18,785 nt of DNA. It comes from Alectryocaccomicrobium faecavium. Its GTDB lineage: Bacteria > Bacillota > Clostridia > Christensenellales > Aristaeellaceae. The notes below the pieces were generated by a model that was given only the letters and a program-made list of their open reading frames with translations, was not told the DNA's origin and made no database searches. The translations under genes and the position numbers were made by a program. Below are positions 1-6,849 of the stretch, in pieces. The stretch covers positions 1 through 18,785 of the forward strand of contig DVOT01000190.1 in NCBI GenBank assembly GCA_018713425.1, given 5' to 3'. How positions within the stretch are numbered: position 1 is the stretch's first letter; every line of letters begins with the position of its first letter.

Positions 1-855
1 AAACCGGAGGAAACGGTGCTTTGCAGGGCCGAAAACACCGCGAGCGCGCCGAACGACATGCGCCCCTGCGCCAGCATAACGCAAGCGACAATGATCGTGA
101 GTGCGTTGGAAAGTGCGCTAAAGTGCGCTAAAGACCTGCGCCAAGCCGGAAGACATTTGGTTCATGCTGCCCGTGCGGGCCTCGGCATCGCAAAACCCCT
201 CGTGCGCCTGGCGAAAAATCTTGTCCATATACAGCTTTGCGCCAAAGGAAGCGATGACTTCAAACCCCGCGAGCAAATTGCTGAGCGCCGACACCAATTC
301 CGCCGACCGCTTCGATTGCAATGCCTGGCATTTTTCCAGCTTTTTGGAAAAGAGCATGGGCACCACGAACATGGCCGCACAGGAAAGGAGCGCGCACAGG
401 GCGACGATGGGCTGGTAGAAAAACATCAAAACGATCGAAGTGCTCGCGCCAACAGCGCTAACCACCAGCAAATGCAGCATATCGAAATAGTGGTGCTTTA
501 AACTTCTGATATCGTTTGTGAGCGCGGAAATGTAATCCCCCACCGGTGCTTGGCGAAAATCGGCCACGCATTTGCGCATGAGGCCTCCAAAGGCATCCTG
601 CCGGATTTCCCCCGTGGTGCGCACGACATAGCGCGCATAGCATACGCCAGCGACAACTACCAGGGCGACAGCCACCAGCGTGCCCACCAGGGATAGGGGC
701 AAATAGAAGGTAAACGCGTTGTCCTTGCCTTCAGTCACGGCGTCAATCAGCATTTGATCGAGAATTGTAGTCGCCGTTATCAAAGCGAAGCCCAAAAAAT
801 TCAGTCCCAATGTGCCGAGCAGCCGGAATGGATGCCTCTTCATGTAACGGAACAC
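1..855 (-). pseudogene. ABC exporter, membrane domain, broken by 10-bp duplication; runs off window
   Basis: This is the N-terminal membrane domain of an ABC exporter. About five hydrophobic spans are visible (segments near LGLNFLGFALI, LVGTLVAVALVVVAGV, LLVVSAVGASTSIVLMFF and ALLSCAAMFVVPMLF), along with the ADFRQAPVGDYISALTNDI coupling region typical of the family. The frame ends at a TAG at 118-120, inside a 10-bp tandem duplication (111-120 and 121-130). Taking out one copy restores an open frame to the window edge that reads as normal exporter sequence (LSNALTIIVACVML, then MSFGALAVFSAL). The nucleotide-binding domain would lie outside the window. Start choice: a GTG at 855 has a GGGGGG ribosome site 7 nt upstream; an ATG at 843 and a TTG at 903 are alternatives. 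The gene has its own promoter at 924-952. It is less GC-rich than most neighbours. A sequencing or assembly artefact is possible but the exact duplication argues for a real mutation. Confidence 0.8.
111..133. repeat. 10-bp tandem duplication (2.3 copies) causing a frameshift
   Basis: The unit AAGTGCGCTA occurs at 111-120 and again at 121-130, followed by AAG at 131-133. Ten bases is not a multiple of three, so the second copy shifts the minus-strand exporter frame and creates the TAG at 118-120. Deleting either copy rejoins the two halves of the exporter. Confidence 0.95.
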
Positions 856-905
856 ATCGCAGCCCCCCGAATATGAAATTTTCCACAATTCTCCTTGCAG
901 CAATA

Positions 906-917
906 GCTTATATAAGC
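906..917. promoter_or_regulatory. perfect 12-bp palindrome at expected transcription start
   Basis: GCTTATATAAGC is a perfect palindrome placed about 7 nt downstream of the -10 box of the exporter promoter, so it overlaps the expected start site. It could be an operator for a repressor or simply an AT-rich start region. The role is inferred from position only. Confidence 0.35.
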
Positions 918-923
918 AATTTT

Positions 924-952
924 ATTGTATCAACCAGAAATATAATTGTCAA
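924..952 (-). promoter_or_regulatory. sigma-A/sigma-70 promoter of the broken exporter
   Basis: On the minus strand a consensus TTGACA (952-947) is separated by exactly 17 nt from TACAAT (929-924). Start of transcription is expected near 917. It lies directly upstream of the broken exporter and downstream of the terminator of the nitrogenase-like operon, so the exporter is an independent unit. Confidence 0.85.
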
Positions 953-975
953 TCTATAGCAAGCAAAAAATCATA

Positions 976-1010
976 AAACAAAAACAGCCCCGCGCCGGCA
1001 AAACCGGCGC
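976..1010 (-). terminator. rho-independent terminator of the nitrogenase-like operon
   Basis: On the minus strand a stem GCGCCGG / CCGGCGC closes a five-base TTTTG loop (992-1010). It is followed, after GGGGCTG, by a T-rich run (TTTTTGTTTT). It lies 19 nt past the stop codon of the last gene in the seven-gene operon. Confidence 0.8.
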
Positions 1011-1028
1011 AAGGCCCTGCGCCAAAAC

Positions 1029-2204
1029 TCATTGCATCATGCGAAGCAACACATCCACCAGTTTTTCCAACACGCGGTACGCGCCTTCCACGCCAGTGCG
1101 CATACGGCGCAGCGGTGTGAGCAACGCATATTCTAGCCCAGTGCGGTCGATGGCCACCGAGTGTGGGACATGCTCACATACGCTGTCGTAAGAAAGAAGC
1201 ACCGTTTCTTCCGCCTGGAAGCGCGCGATGCACTCGTCTATCGAAGATACAGGCAGGCCCGCCGCGTTTTTGTGCGAGCAGATGTACTCCGCCTGCACGC
1301 CCAGCTCGCGAAAGAGCGCTTGCATCAGCCGGATGCGGTCGATATCGCCATAGCAGGCAAGCGGCTTACCGGCAAAAGCAATCACATTCCTGGCCTGCAA
1401 AGCCACCGCATCGTAAACCGCGTCCGTCCGCAGCACATACTCCTTTTTAAGGAGCGCAGAGAGGCCCTGCAGCGCGGCGTCCTGCGCCGCCTTGCCCAAA
1501 GGAAACCATTCAAAATACGGCACGCCAAACCGTTCTTGCAAAAACCGCGCGGCCTTAAGCGCGCTTTGCGAGGTAACGACGTTGACCTGCGCCGTGGCGG
1601 CGCGCCGCCAGTCGAGAATGGAGCGGGGATTGAGGTTGTCAAAGGCGAGCGGAATGCCCAGCGCGCCCTCAATCGCCTCCGTGATGTAGGCGTTGTCATG
1701 CCCGGAAGCGCTGGAAAAAAAGCCGCCCAGCAGGCAGAACCCACTTTTTCCAGCTTTCTCCTCCGGCCGGGCAAACTGGCGCGCGAGCGCGAGCGAAAGC
1801 TGCTCGCTGCCGGCAAAAAAATCCGCGTCCATGCGGGCGGGCGCTGTAAAGAGCGTAAAATTCGGCCCGGAAAGTTCCTCGCACAGCGCTTTGAGATCCA
1901 GCCCCAATACGCTGGCCACGGATGAAGGCATGAGGAACGCCTGCCGGAACCCCTTTTCCCGCAGCTCTTCGGCCGCTCGCCGCAGGCGGCCCGTATCGCC
2001 CAGAGCAATGTCCAGCTCCGTCATGTGGGTGCTGTACGACTGGCGCGAAACGACCTGTTCGCTCAACCAGGGCAGGCTGCCATAATTATACAGCGCGTGC
2101 CCATTCATCGAAAAATCCAACACCGCCAAATCGGGATAGCGCATGGCGGAATAAAACATCTCCATGCGCGCCGTCGGCAGACAGGCATATTGTATCAGTG
2201 GCAT
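1029..2204 (-). CDS. nitrogenase component 1-like subunit, K/BchZ-type partner
   Basis: The 391-residue product belongs to the nitrogenase component 1 / oxidoreductase family. Supporting motifs are the N-terminal CLPTAR (Cys8, matching the first cluster cysteine of the family), TELDIALGD (62-70, the TE-D-xxxG motif) and the MPSSVASVLGLDL segment (92-104), which aligns with the third cysteine region. The second cysteine position (GHALYNYG, 35-42) and the third (Ser94/Ser95) carry no cysteine, so only Cys8 remains as a likely cluster ligand. It is about 100 residues shorter than NifK. Start: ATG with GGAGG four bases upstream. It overlaps the preceding gene by 10 nt, which indicates translational coupling and a heteromeric complex. 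It is the last gene of the operon. Family membership is well supported; the reaction is unknown, and assignment as the partner subunit is inference from the cysteine pattern. Confidence 0.82.
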   Translation of the reverse strand: MPLIQYACLPTARMEMFYSAMRYPDLAVLDFSMNGHALYNYGSLPWLSEQVVSRQSYSTHMTELDIALGDTGRLRRAAEELREKGFRQAFLMPSSVASVLGLDLKALCEELSGPNFTLFTAPARMDADFFAGSEQLSLALARQFARPEEKAGKSGFCLLGGFFSSASGHDNAYITEAIEGALGIPLAFDNLNPRSILDWRRAATAQVNVVTSQSALKAARFLQERFGVPYFEWFPLGKAAQDAALQGLSALLKKEYVLRTDAVYDAVALQARNVIAFAGKPLACYGDIDRIRLMQALFRELGVQAEYICSHKNAAGLPVSSIDECIARFQAEETVLLSYDSVCEHVPHSVAIDRTGLEYALLTPLRRMRTGVEGAYRVLEKLVDVLLRMMQ

Positions 2205-3214
2205 ATTTCCTCCGCGCGCCGCAGCAAAAAGAGCAGCTGCCCGCTCCCGCGCAAGCGCGCAATTTCCTCAGAATCCGGGGTAAAATCCAGCGCCGTTTCG
2301 CCCGGCACGGCCTCGAGCGCGCCGTTTTCCGGGCAAACGAGAATCCCCTCCGGCAATTTCAGGCAACGCTCATAGGCATACCTGTGAAAATCACCAAAGC
2401 TCACCCGGCGAACCTGCGCGCCCGCATGGCATAGATACAGCGCAAATTCATAGGCGAACGGACCGCGCAGAGCGAGAGGGCCCCGGGCCGCCAGCGCGCG
2501 CGTAAGCGCGTCCATGGCTTCCAGCGTCCCGCCCGGCAGGCGCAGCGTCTGCGCGTGCCGCGCATACCAATCGAGGGGATGAAAACTGTAATCGTCGAGC
2601 CACACGCCTGCGCCCGCACGTTCGCGCTCGCGCAACAGGCCCAAAAACCTGCGAGAACGCACGATATGCACTCCCGCTCGCAGGCGTTCCCTGAGGGCCG
2701 CCAATCCGGCGGGCGCTTCATCCCACACAGCCACGCCGGCATCCTGCCCGGCGGGCGCGCCCGCCAACAGGGCGCAATACAGCGTTTCCAAAGAATCCGT
2801 GGGCGAAATCCCCTGAAACGACGGCGCTTCGACGCACGCCACCGAGGGATATTTCCGGGCAATCAGTTCCGGCACCGCCAGGTGCATGATGGAAGGAACG
2901 CAGGTGGAAATGCACACCGCAGCGCGGTTGTCTTCCGCCAGGCGAGCGAGCGCCGCGTCCAGACCGGACAGCTCGCCAAAAATGATTTCCCGGTCCTCCA
3001 GCTGGTACGCCCAGTTGCGCCGCCCACCGGAAAAGGGCATTTTGCGCGAATAATAGGCGCATTCCCCCACGCCCACCACCAGCACATCCACATCGCCCAT
3101 TTCGTGGAGTTCTTCCAGCAGGATATCCATCGGGCAATGCTGTGCGCAATCAATCGCGCAGGAAGCGCGCAGCGGCTCTTTTTTGAGCGCTTTCACGGGC
3201 ACAAAATCAGGCAT
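2195..3214 (-). CDS. nitrogenase component 1-like subunit, D/BchY-type
   Basis: The 339-residue product belongs to the nitrogenase component 1 family. It carries the motif set expected for an iron-sulfur cluster: Cys19/Cys23/Cys27 at the N-terminus, GECAYYSRK with Cys52, FGELSGLDAAL (79-89) and ISTCVPSIMHL with Cys101 and Cys105. Cys27, Cys52 and Cys105 fit the three ligand positions of the family. It is far shorter than NifD (about 480 residues) and has no recognisable FeMo-cofactor ligand region. Start: the ATG at 3214 has AAAGGA six bases upstream; longer in-frame starts inside the upstream gene are less likely. It overlaps the NifH-like gene by 8 nt and the next gene by 10 nt. With these two it should form a reductase whose iron protein feeds electrons to a cluster held between the two subunits. 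The substrate is not known; a tetrapyrrole or metal complex is an inference from the linked importer. Confidence 0.85.
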   Translation of the reverse strand: MPDFVPVKALKKEPLRASCAIDCAQHCPMDILLEELHEMGDVDVLVVGVGECAYYSRKMPFSGGRRNWAYQLEDREIIFGELSGLDAALARLAEDNRAAVCISTCVPSIMHLAVPELIARKYPSVACVEAPSFQGISPTDSLETLYCALLAGAPAGQDAGVAVWDEAPAGLAALRERLRAGVHIVRSRRFLGLLRERERAGAGVWLDDYSFHPLDWYARHAQTLRLPGGTLEAMDALTRALAARGPLALRGPFAYEFALYLCHAGAQVRRVSFGDFHRYAYERCLKLPEGILVCPENGALEAVPGETALDFTPDSEEIARLRGSGQLLFLLRRAEEICH

Positions 3215-3950
3215 GGGCAATCCTTTCCGCCAGCCGCGCATACAGGCCGCTCATTTCGCAATCGGGGAACGCGTCCACTACGGTCTTGCGCAGCGCTTCC
3301 GCCCGCTGCACCATCGGGTCGCGCGGCAGAATGAAGGCGATTTCCGTTTCCATTTCGCGGGCGGCCTTTTCGGCAAGCTCCTCCTCCGCCTCAATGTTCT
3401 TTTTGTTGAGGATCAGCCCCTTTAGCTTCGCGCAGCCGGAGGCGCGCAGGTTGCGCACGGCCTGGGCGATGTTGCTCGCGGCATACAAAGACATCATTTC
3501 GCCCGATGTCACGATATACAGTTCGTCCGCATAGCCGCTGCGCAGCGGCATGGCGAATCCCCCGCACACGACGTCGCCCAGCACGTCGTACAGCACGAAA
3601 TCCGGCCGGTATTTTTCGTACACGTCCAGTTCATCCAGCTTTTCAAACGCGGCGATGATGCCCCGGCCCGCGCAGCCGGTGCCAGGCAATGGTCCACCCG
3701 CTTCCATGCAATACACGCCGGAAGGACTGATGCGCAGAAAATCGCGCTCATCGTCTCCACCGCCCTGGCGCACGACATCCAAAATCGTGGGGATGCGCTC
3801 GCCGCCGTTGTGATTGACCGTGGAATCCGCCTTGGGATCGCAGCCGATTTGAAACACGCGATACCCCTGGCGCGCGAGCGCGCTGGCCAGATTGGATACC
3901 GTGGTCGATTTGCCAATGCCGCCCTTGCCGTAAAAGGCGATTTTCTTCAT
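3207..3950 (-). CDS. NifH/BchL/CfbC-like ATP-dependent iron protein
   Basis: The 247-residue protein is a NifH-superfamily ATPase, which forms a homodimer that binds one [4Fe-4S] cluster and passes electrons to a component 1 partner upon ATP hydrolysis. Visible features are the P-loop GKGGIGKST (8-16), switch I DPKADST (38-44), GTGCAGRG with Cys93 and Arg96, and YDVLGDVVCGGFAMP with Cys129 (121-135). The two cysteines match the cluster ligands Cys97 and Cys132 of NifH. It is shorter than NifH (about 290). Start: ATG overlapping the TGA of the transporter ATPase by four bases (ATGA), hence translational coupling to the importer. It belongs to the divergent nitrogenase-like group, not true N2-fixing NifH, because no nif assembly genes are nearby and the partners lack cofactor ligands. 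Family call is firm; role is inferred. Confidence 0.93.
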   Translation of the reverse strand: MKKIAFYGKGGIGKSTTVSNLASALARQGYRVFQIGCDPKADSTVNHNGGERIPTILDVVRQGGGDDERDFLRISPSGVYCMEAGGPLPGTGCAGRGIIAAFEKLDELDVYEKYRPDFVLYDVLGDVVCGGFAMPLRSGYADELYIVTSGEMMSLYAASNIAQAVRNLRASGCAKLKGLILNKKNIEAEEELAEKAAREMETEIAFILPRDPMVQRAEALRKTVVDAFPDCEMSGLYARLAERIAHA

Positions 3951-4750
3951 ACCCTGCCCTCCTTTGCCGCCAGCAGATCGTAAGACAGGCAAACGGGCTT
4001 GCCGCTGCGCCGGTCGGTCACCACGTCGCCATCGATGAAAAAACACTCGGCGAGCACATCGCGGGTCATCACTTCCTCGGGTGTGCCATAGCGGGCGATT
4101 TGCCCATCCTTCATGGCGAGCAGGTAATCCGAATAGCGCGAGGCGAGGTTGAGATCGTGCAGCACCATCACGATGGTCGTGCCCTGTTCGCGGTTGAGAT
4201 GCTTCAAAATTTCCAGCACTTCCAGCTGGTGGGACAGATCCAGATAGGTGGTCGGCTCGTCGAGCAGCACGATATTCGTCTGCTGGGCGAGCGCCATGGC
4301 CACCCACACGCGCTGGCGCTGCCCGCCCGACAGGCAGGCGATTTCGCGCTGGCGGAATTCGAGCATGCCCGTGGCCTCCAACGCCCAGGAGACGACGTCC
4401 CTGTCCTCCTTCGTCAACCGGCCCATGCCCTTCTGATAAGGATAGCGGCCGTAAGCGACCAATTCTTCGCAGGTGAGCGTGCCGGGCGCGGTGGGCGTCT
4501 GCGGCAGGATGGCCAGCCACTTGGCCACATCCCGGCTCTTCATCGTTTTGATGTCCACATCGTTCACGATGACCGTCCCGCCCTCAGCAGGCAGAATGCG
4601 CCCGATCGCCTTGAGCACGGTGGATTTGCCACAGCCGTTGGCCCCGATGATAGAAGTGATCTTGCCCTTGCGCAGTTCCACATCGAACCCCGGCACGATG
4701 ATCACTCCGTCGTAGCCGACCTTCAGCCGGCGCGTTACAATGCTGTTCAT
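3947..4750 (-). CDS. FecE-type ABC importer ATPase
   Basis: The 267-residue protein is the ATP-binding subunit of an iron-siderophore / vitamin B12 / heme-class importer. It has Walker A GANGCGKST (36-44), the Q-loop LPQ (82-84), the signature LSGGQRQR (140-147), Walker B IVLLDEP (160-166) and the H-loop histidine in VLHDLNLASRYSD. The LHDLN..A..Y.D pattern and the AYGRYPY segment (99-105) are typical of the FecE/BtuD subfamily. It follows the second permease by 15 nt and overlaps the NifH-like gene by 4 nt. A GAGG ribosome site stands 12 nt from the ATG; the spacer is a perfect 12-bp palindrome (4751-4762). The transported compound cannot be told from the ATPase. Confidence 0.95.
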   Translation of the reverse strand: MNSIVTRRLKVGYDGVIIVPGFDVELRKGKITSIIGANGCGKSTVLKAIGRILPAEGGTVIVNDVDIKTMKSRDVAKWLAILPQTPTAPGTLTCEELVAYGRYPYQKGMGRLTKEDRDVVSWALEATGMLEFRQREIACLSGGQRQRVWVAMALAQQTNIVLLDEPTTYLDLSHQLEVLEILKHLNREQGTTIVMVLHDLNLASRYSDYLLAMKDGQIARYGTPEEVMTRDVLAECFFIDGDVVTDRRSGKPVCLSYDLLAAKEGRV

Positions 4751-4762
4751 ACGATATATCGT
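4751..4762. other. perfect palindrome between ribosome site and start of the ATPase gene
   Basis: ACGATATATCGT lies exactly between GAGG and the ATG of the importer ATPase on the minus strand. As RNA it can fold into a four-pair hairpin with a UAUA loop, which would shorten the overly long 12-nt spacing. A function is inferred from position only. Confidence 0.3.
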
Positions 4763-4765
4763 CCT

Positions 4766-5788
4766 CTACGATTTGATCAGAAGGTACAGAAAATACGGCA
4801 CCGAAAGCACGGAAACGATGATCCCCGTGGGAATGTTGGCAAACAGGCTGATGCCCTGCACCAGCATGTCCGCCAGCATCACGATGATGCCAGCCACGAT
4901 GCCGGAAGCTGGAAGGAGCACGCGCGCGTCCGTGCCCACGAGGCGGCGGGCGATGTGCGGGCCGATCAGCCCCAGAAAAAAGAAATTCCCGCCAAAGGCC
5001 ACCGAGGAGGAGGACAACGCCACCGCGCAAAACGATAAAAACACAAATTGCCGCCCCACGTTCACGCCCAGCCCGCGCGCCACGTCGTACCCGATGTTGA
5101 TGACGTTGAGCACGTAGCTTTGCCTGTAAGTCAACACCAAAAATACGAGCAGCCACACGCCAAAAATGGCAATGTAATTCCACTGCGTGCCCCACAGCTC
5201 GCCCGACTGCCAGCGCTGCAAAAATTCCAGCCGGTTTTCATCGATGAGCAGGGTGAGGAACGTGCCAAACGCGCCATATGCACTGCTCATGGCCACGCCC
5301 GTCATAATCAGCCGGGTGGGTTGCAGCGGCTTGCGCCGGTTGGCGCCCAGCAAAAAGATCAGCCCCGCGGAAACCAGCCCGCCAGCCATGGCCAGCACGG
5401 GCAACATCAGCGCCATGCCCCGCTGTGAACTGAAAAACGCCGCATATAGCGTAACGAACAGGCCCGACCCGGCGCTCACGCCCAGCGTACCCGGGGAAGC
5501 CAGGTCGTTGTGCAGCAGATCCTGCATGATCACGCCGGACATGCCCATGCCCAGGCCGACCATCGCCGCCAGGCACAGCCGCGGCAGGCGGAACTCGATC
5601 AGCACCAGTTGCGCCGTGGGCGAGCCCTTGCCCAGCAGCGTCCAGAACACTTCCAGCGGCGCGACACGGTATTGCCCCGTGTTGCAGCCCAGCAGGAACA
5701 CCGCCGCGAGCAGCGCCAGCAACCAAAGATTGCGATACACCCCGCGCCGGAGTGGGGATACCTTTTCCCTTTTTTGAACCATTTGCAT
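4766..5788 (-). CDS. FecCD-family importer permease (second permease)
   Basis: The 340-residue integral membrane protein belongs to the FecCD/BtuC permease family and should have about ten membrane spans; it forms the channel with the other permease. Family signs are RLPR (67-70), GMSGVIMQDLLHNDLASPG (82-100) and TLGVSAGSGLFVTL directly after, plus LGLIGPHIARRLVG near the C-terminus (the L-shaped coupling loop contacting the ATPase). Start: the ATG at 5788 has GGGGG seven bases upstream and gives a normal-length N-terminus; an ATG at 5815 that overlaps the stop codon of the preceding permease is also possible. It is followed 15 nt later by the ATPase gene. Substrate class: siderophore, heme or corrinoid; not resolvable further. 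Confidence 0.92.
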   Translation of the reverse strand: MQMVQKREKVSPLRRGVYRNLWLLALLAAVFLLGCNTGQYRVAPLEVFWTLLGKGSPTAQLVLIEFRLPRLCLAAMVGLGMGMSGVIMQDLLHNDLASPGTLGVSAGSGLFVTLYAAFFSSQRGMALMLPVLAMAGGLVSAGLIFLLGANRRKPLQPTRLIMTGVAMSSAYGAFGTFLTLLIDENRLEFLQRWQSGELWGTQWNYIAIFGVWLLVFLVLTYRQSYVLNVINIGYDVARGLGVNVGRQFVFLSFCAVALSSSSVAFGGNFFFLGLIGPHIARRLVGTDARVLLPASGIVAGIIVMLADMLVQGISLFANIPTGIIVSVLSVPYFLYLLIKS

Positions 5789-5814
5789 CGTATTTCCCCC
5801 GCGCCTTTCCCGCA

Positions 5815-6849
5815 TCACGAAAATGTGCCCCGCTGCCTGCGCGAAACAAAGATGAAGAAGGGCACGCCGATCATGGTGATGAGAATGCCCACCGGGAATT
5901 CCAGCGGTGCAATGATCACGCGCGCCAGCAGATCCACCAGCACCACCAGCACCGCGCCGAGCACCGCGCAGGAGGGCAAAATCAGCCGGTAATCCGTGCC
6001 CACGATGTGGCGCACGATGTGCGGCACCATGAGGCCCACATAGCCCACGGGCCCGATGATGATCACCGCGATGGCGCTGAGTACCAGCACCACAATGGTG
6101 CCCACCAGGCGAATGAGCCGGGTGTTTGCGCCCAACTCGCGTGAAACTTCGTCGCCCAAGCCCATAATCGTGAGCGAGCGCGCCATAACCAGCGCGGCGA
6201 TCAGCCCGGCGGCGAAAAAGGGCGCAGAGAGGCCCACATCCAGCCAGATGGTGTTGGCGGAACTGCCCGCCGTGTATTTCATCATCGCGTTGACGTTGCC
6301 AGATTTGAGGATCACCGCCGAGGAAACCGAGCTGAACAGCGTGGATATCGCCATGCCGGAAAGCACCATCCGGTCAGCACTGCGGCCCGTGTGCCCGAGC
6401 AGCGCCACGCCATAGATGAGCAATGTAGCCGCCAGCGCTCCCAGGCAGGAATAGCCAATGCGCTCCAGACGGGAGGCATCCGGCAGGAAAGCCATCATCA
6501 GCACGATGGCGAACACAGAACCCGCGCTGATGCCCATGATGCCGGAATCCGCCATGGGATTTTTCGTGTTCCCCTGCATCACCGCGCCCGCCACTGCCAG
6601 CGAAACGCCCACGATAATATCCGCCAGCAGGCGCGGCAGGCGGATGTCCCGCGCGATAACATGCTTGAACTCGCCCTCGTCAAAAGCGAAAAAGGCGTTC
6701 AGGATATCGGAAAGCGAAAGGCTTTCCGCCCCAAAACGCAAAAAAAGGAAGGACAGGGCGGCAAGGATCACCCCACCGCCCAGCATCAACACGAGAAACT
6801 TTTCGGCGTTGCTCTTCCTGCGCCGCGCCGTTTGCTCCACGGTCTGCAT
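5815..6849 (-). CDS. FecCD-family importer permease (first permease)
   Basis: The 344-residue protein is the partner permease of the same importer. After a polar, basic N-terminus (residues 1-16) come about ten hydrophobic segments. Family motifs are RLPRLLAD (70-77), GAVMQGNTKNPMA (88-100), IMGISAGSVFAIVL (103-117) and VGYVGLMVPHIVRHIVG near the C-terminus, the conserved loop that docks on the ATPase. The ATG overlaps the TAA of the binding-protein gene by one base (TAATG), so translation is coupled. Two distinct permease genes indicate a heterodimeric channel, as in FecCD or FhuB-like systems, rather than a BtuC-like homodimer. Confidence 0.92.
   Translation of the reverse strand: MQTVEQTARRRKSNAEKFLVLMLGGGVILAALSFLFLRFGAESLSLSDILNAFFAFDEGEFKHVIARDIRLPRLLADIIVGVSLAVAGAVMQGNTKNPMADSGIMGISAGSVFAIVLMMAFLPDASRLERIGYSCLGALAATLLIYGVALLGHTGRSADRMVLSGMAISTLFSSVSSAVILKSGNVNAMMKYTAGSSANTIWLDVGLSAPFFAAGLIAALVMARSLTIMGLGDEVSRELGANTRLIRLVGTIVVLVLSAIAVIIIGPVGYVGLMVPHIVRHIVGTDYRLILPSCAVLGAVLVVLVDLLARVIIAPLEFPVGILITMIGVPFFIFVSRRQRGTFS

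Noticed and set aside
16..501. Plus-strand frame opposite the broken exporter
   Set aside because: It is antisense to a clear membrane-domain sequence, has no ribosome site and shows no protein-like pattern.
1029..3950. True nitrogen fixation genes
   Set aside because: The component 1-like proteins are 100-150 residues too short, lack cofactor ligands and most P-cluster cysteines, and no nifB/E/N is present.
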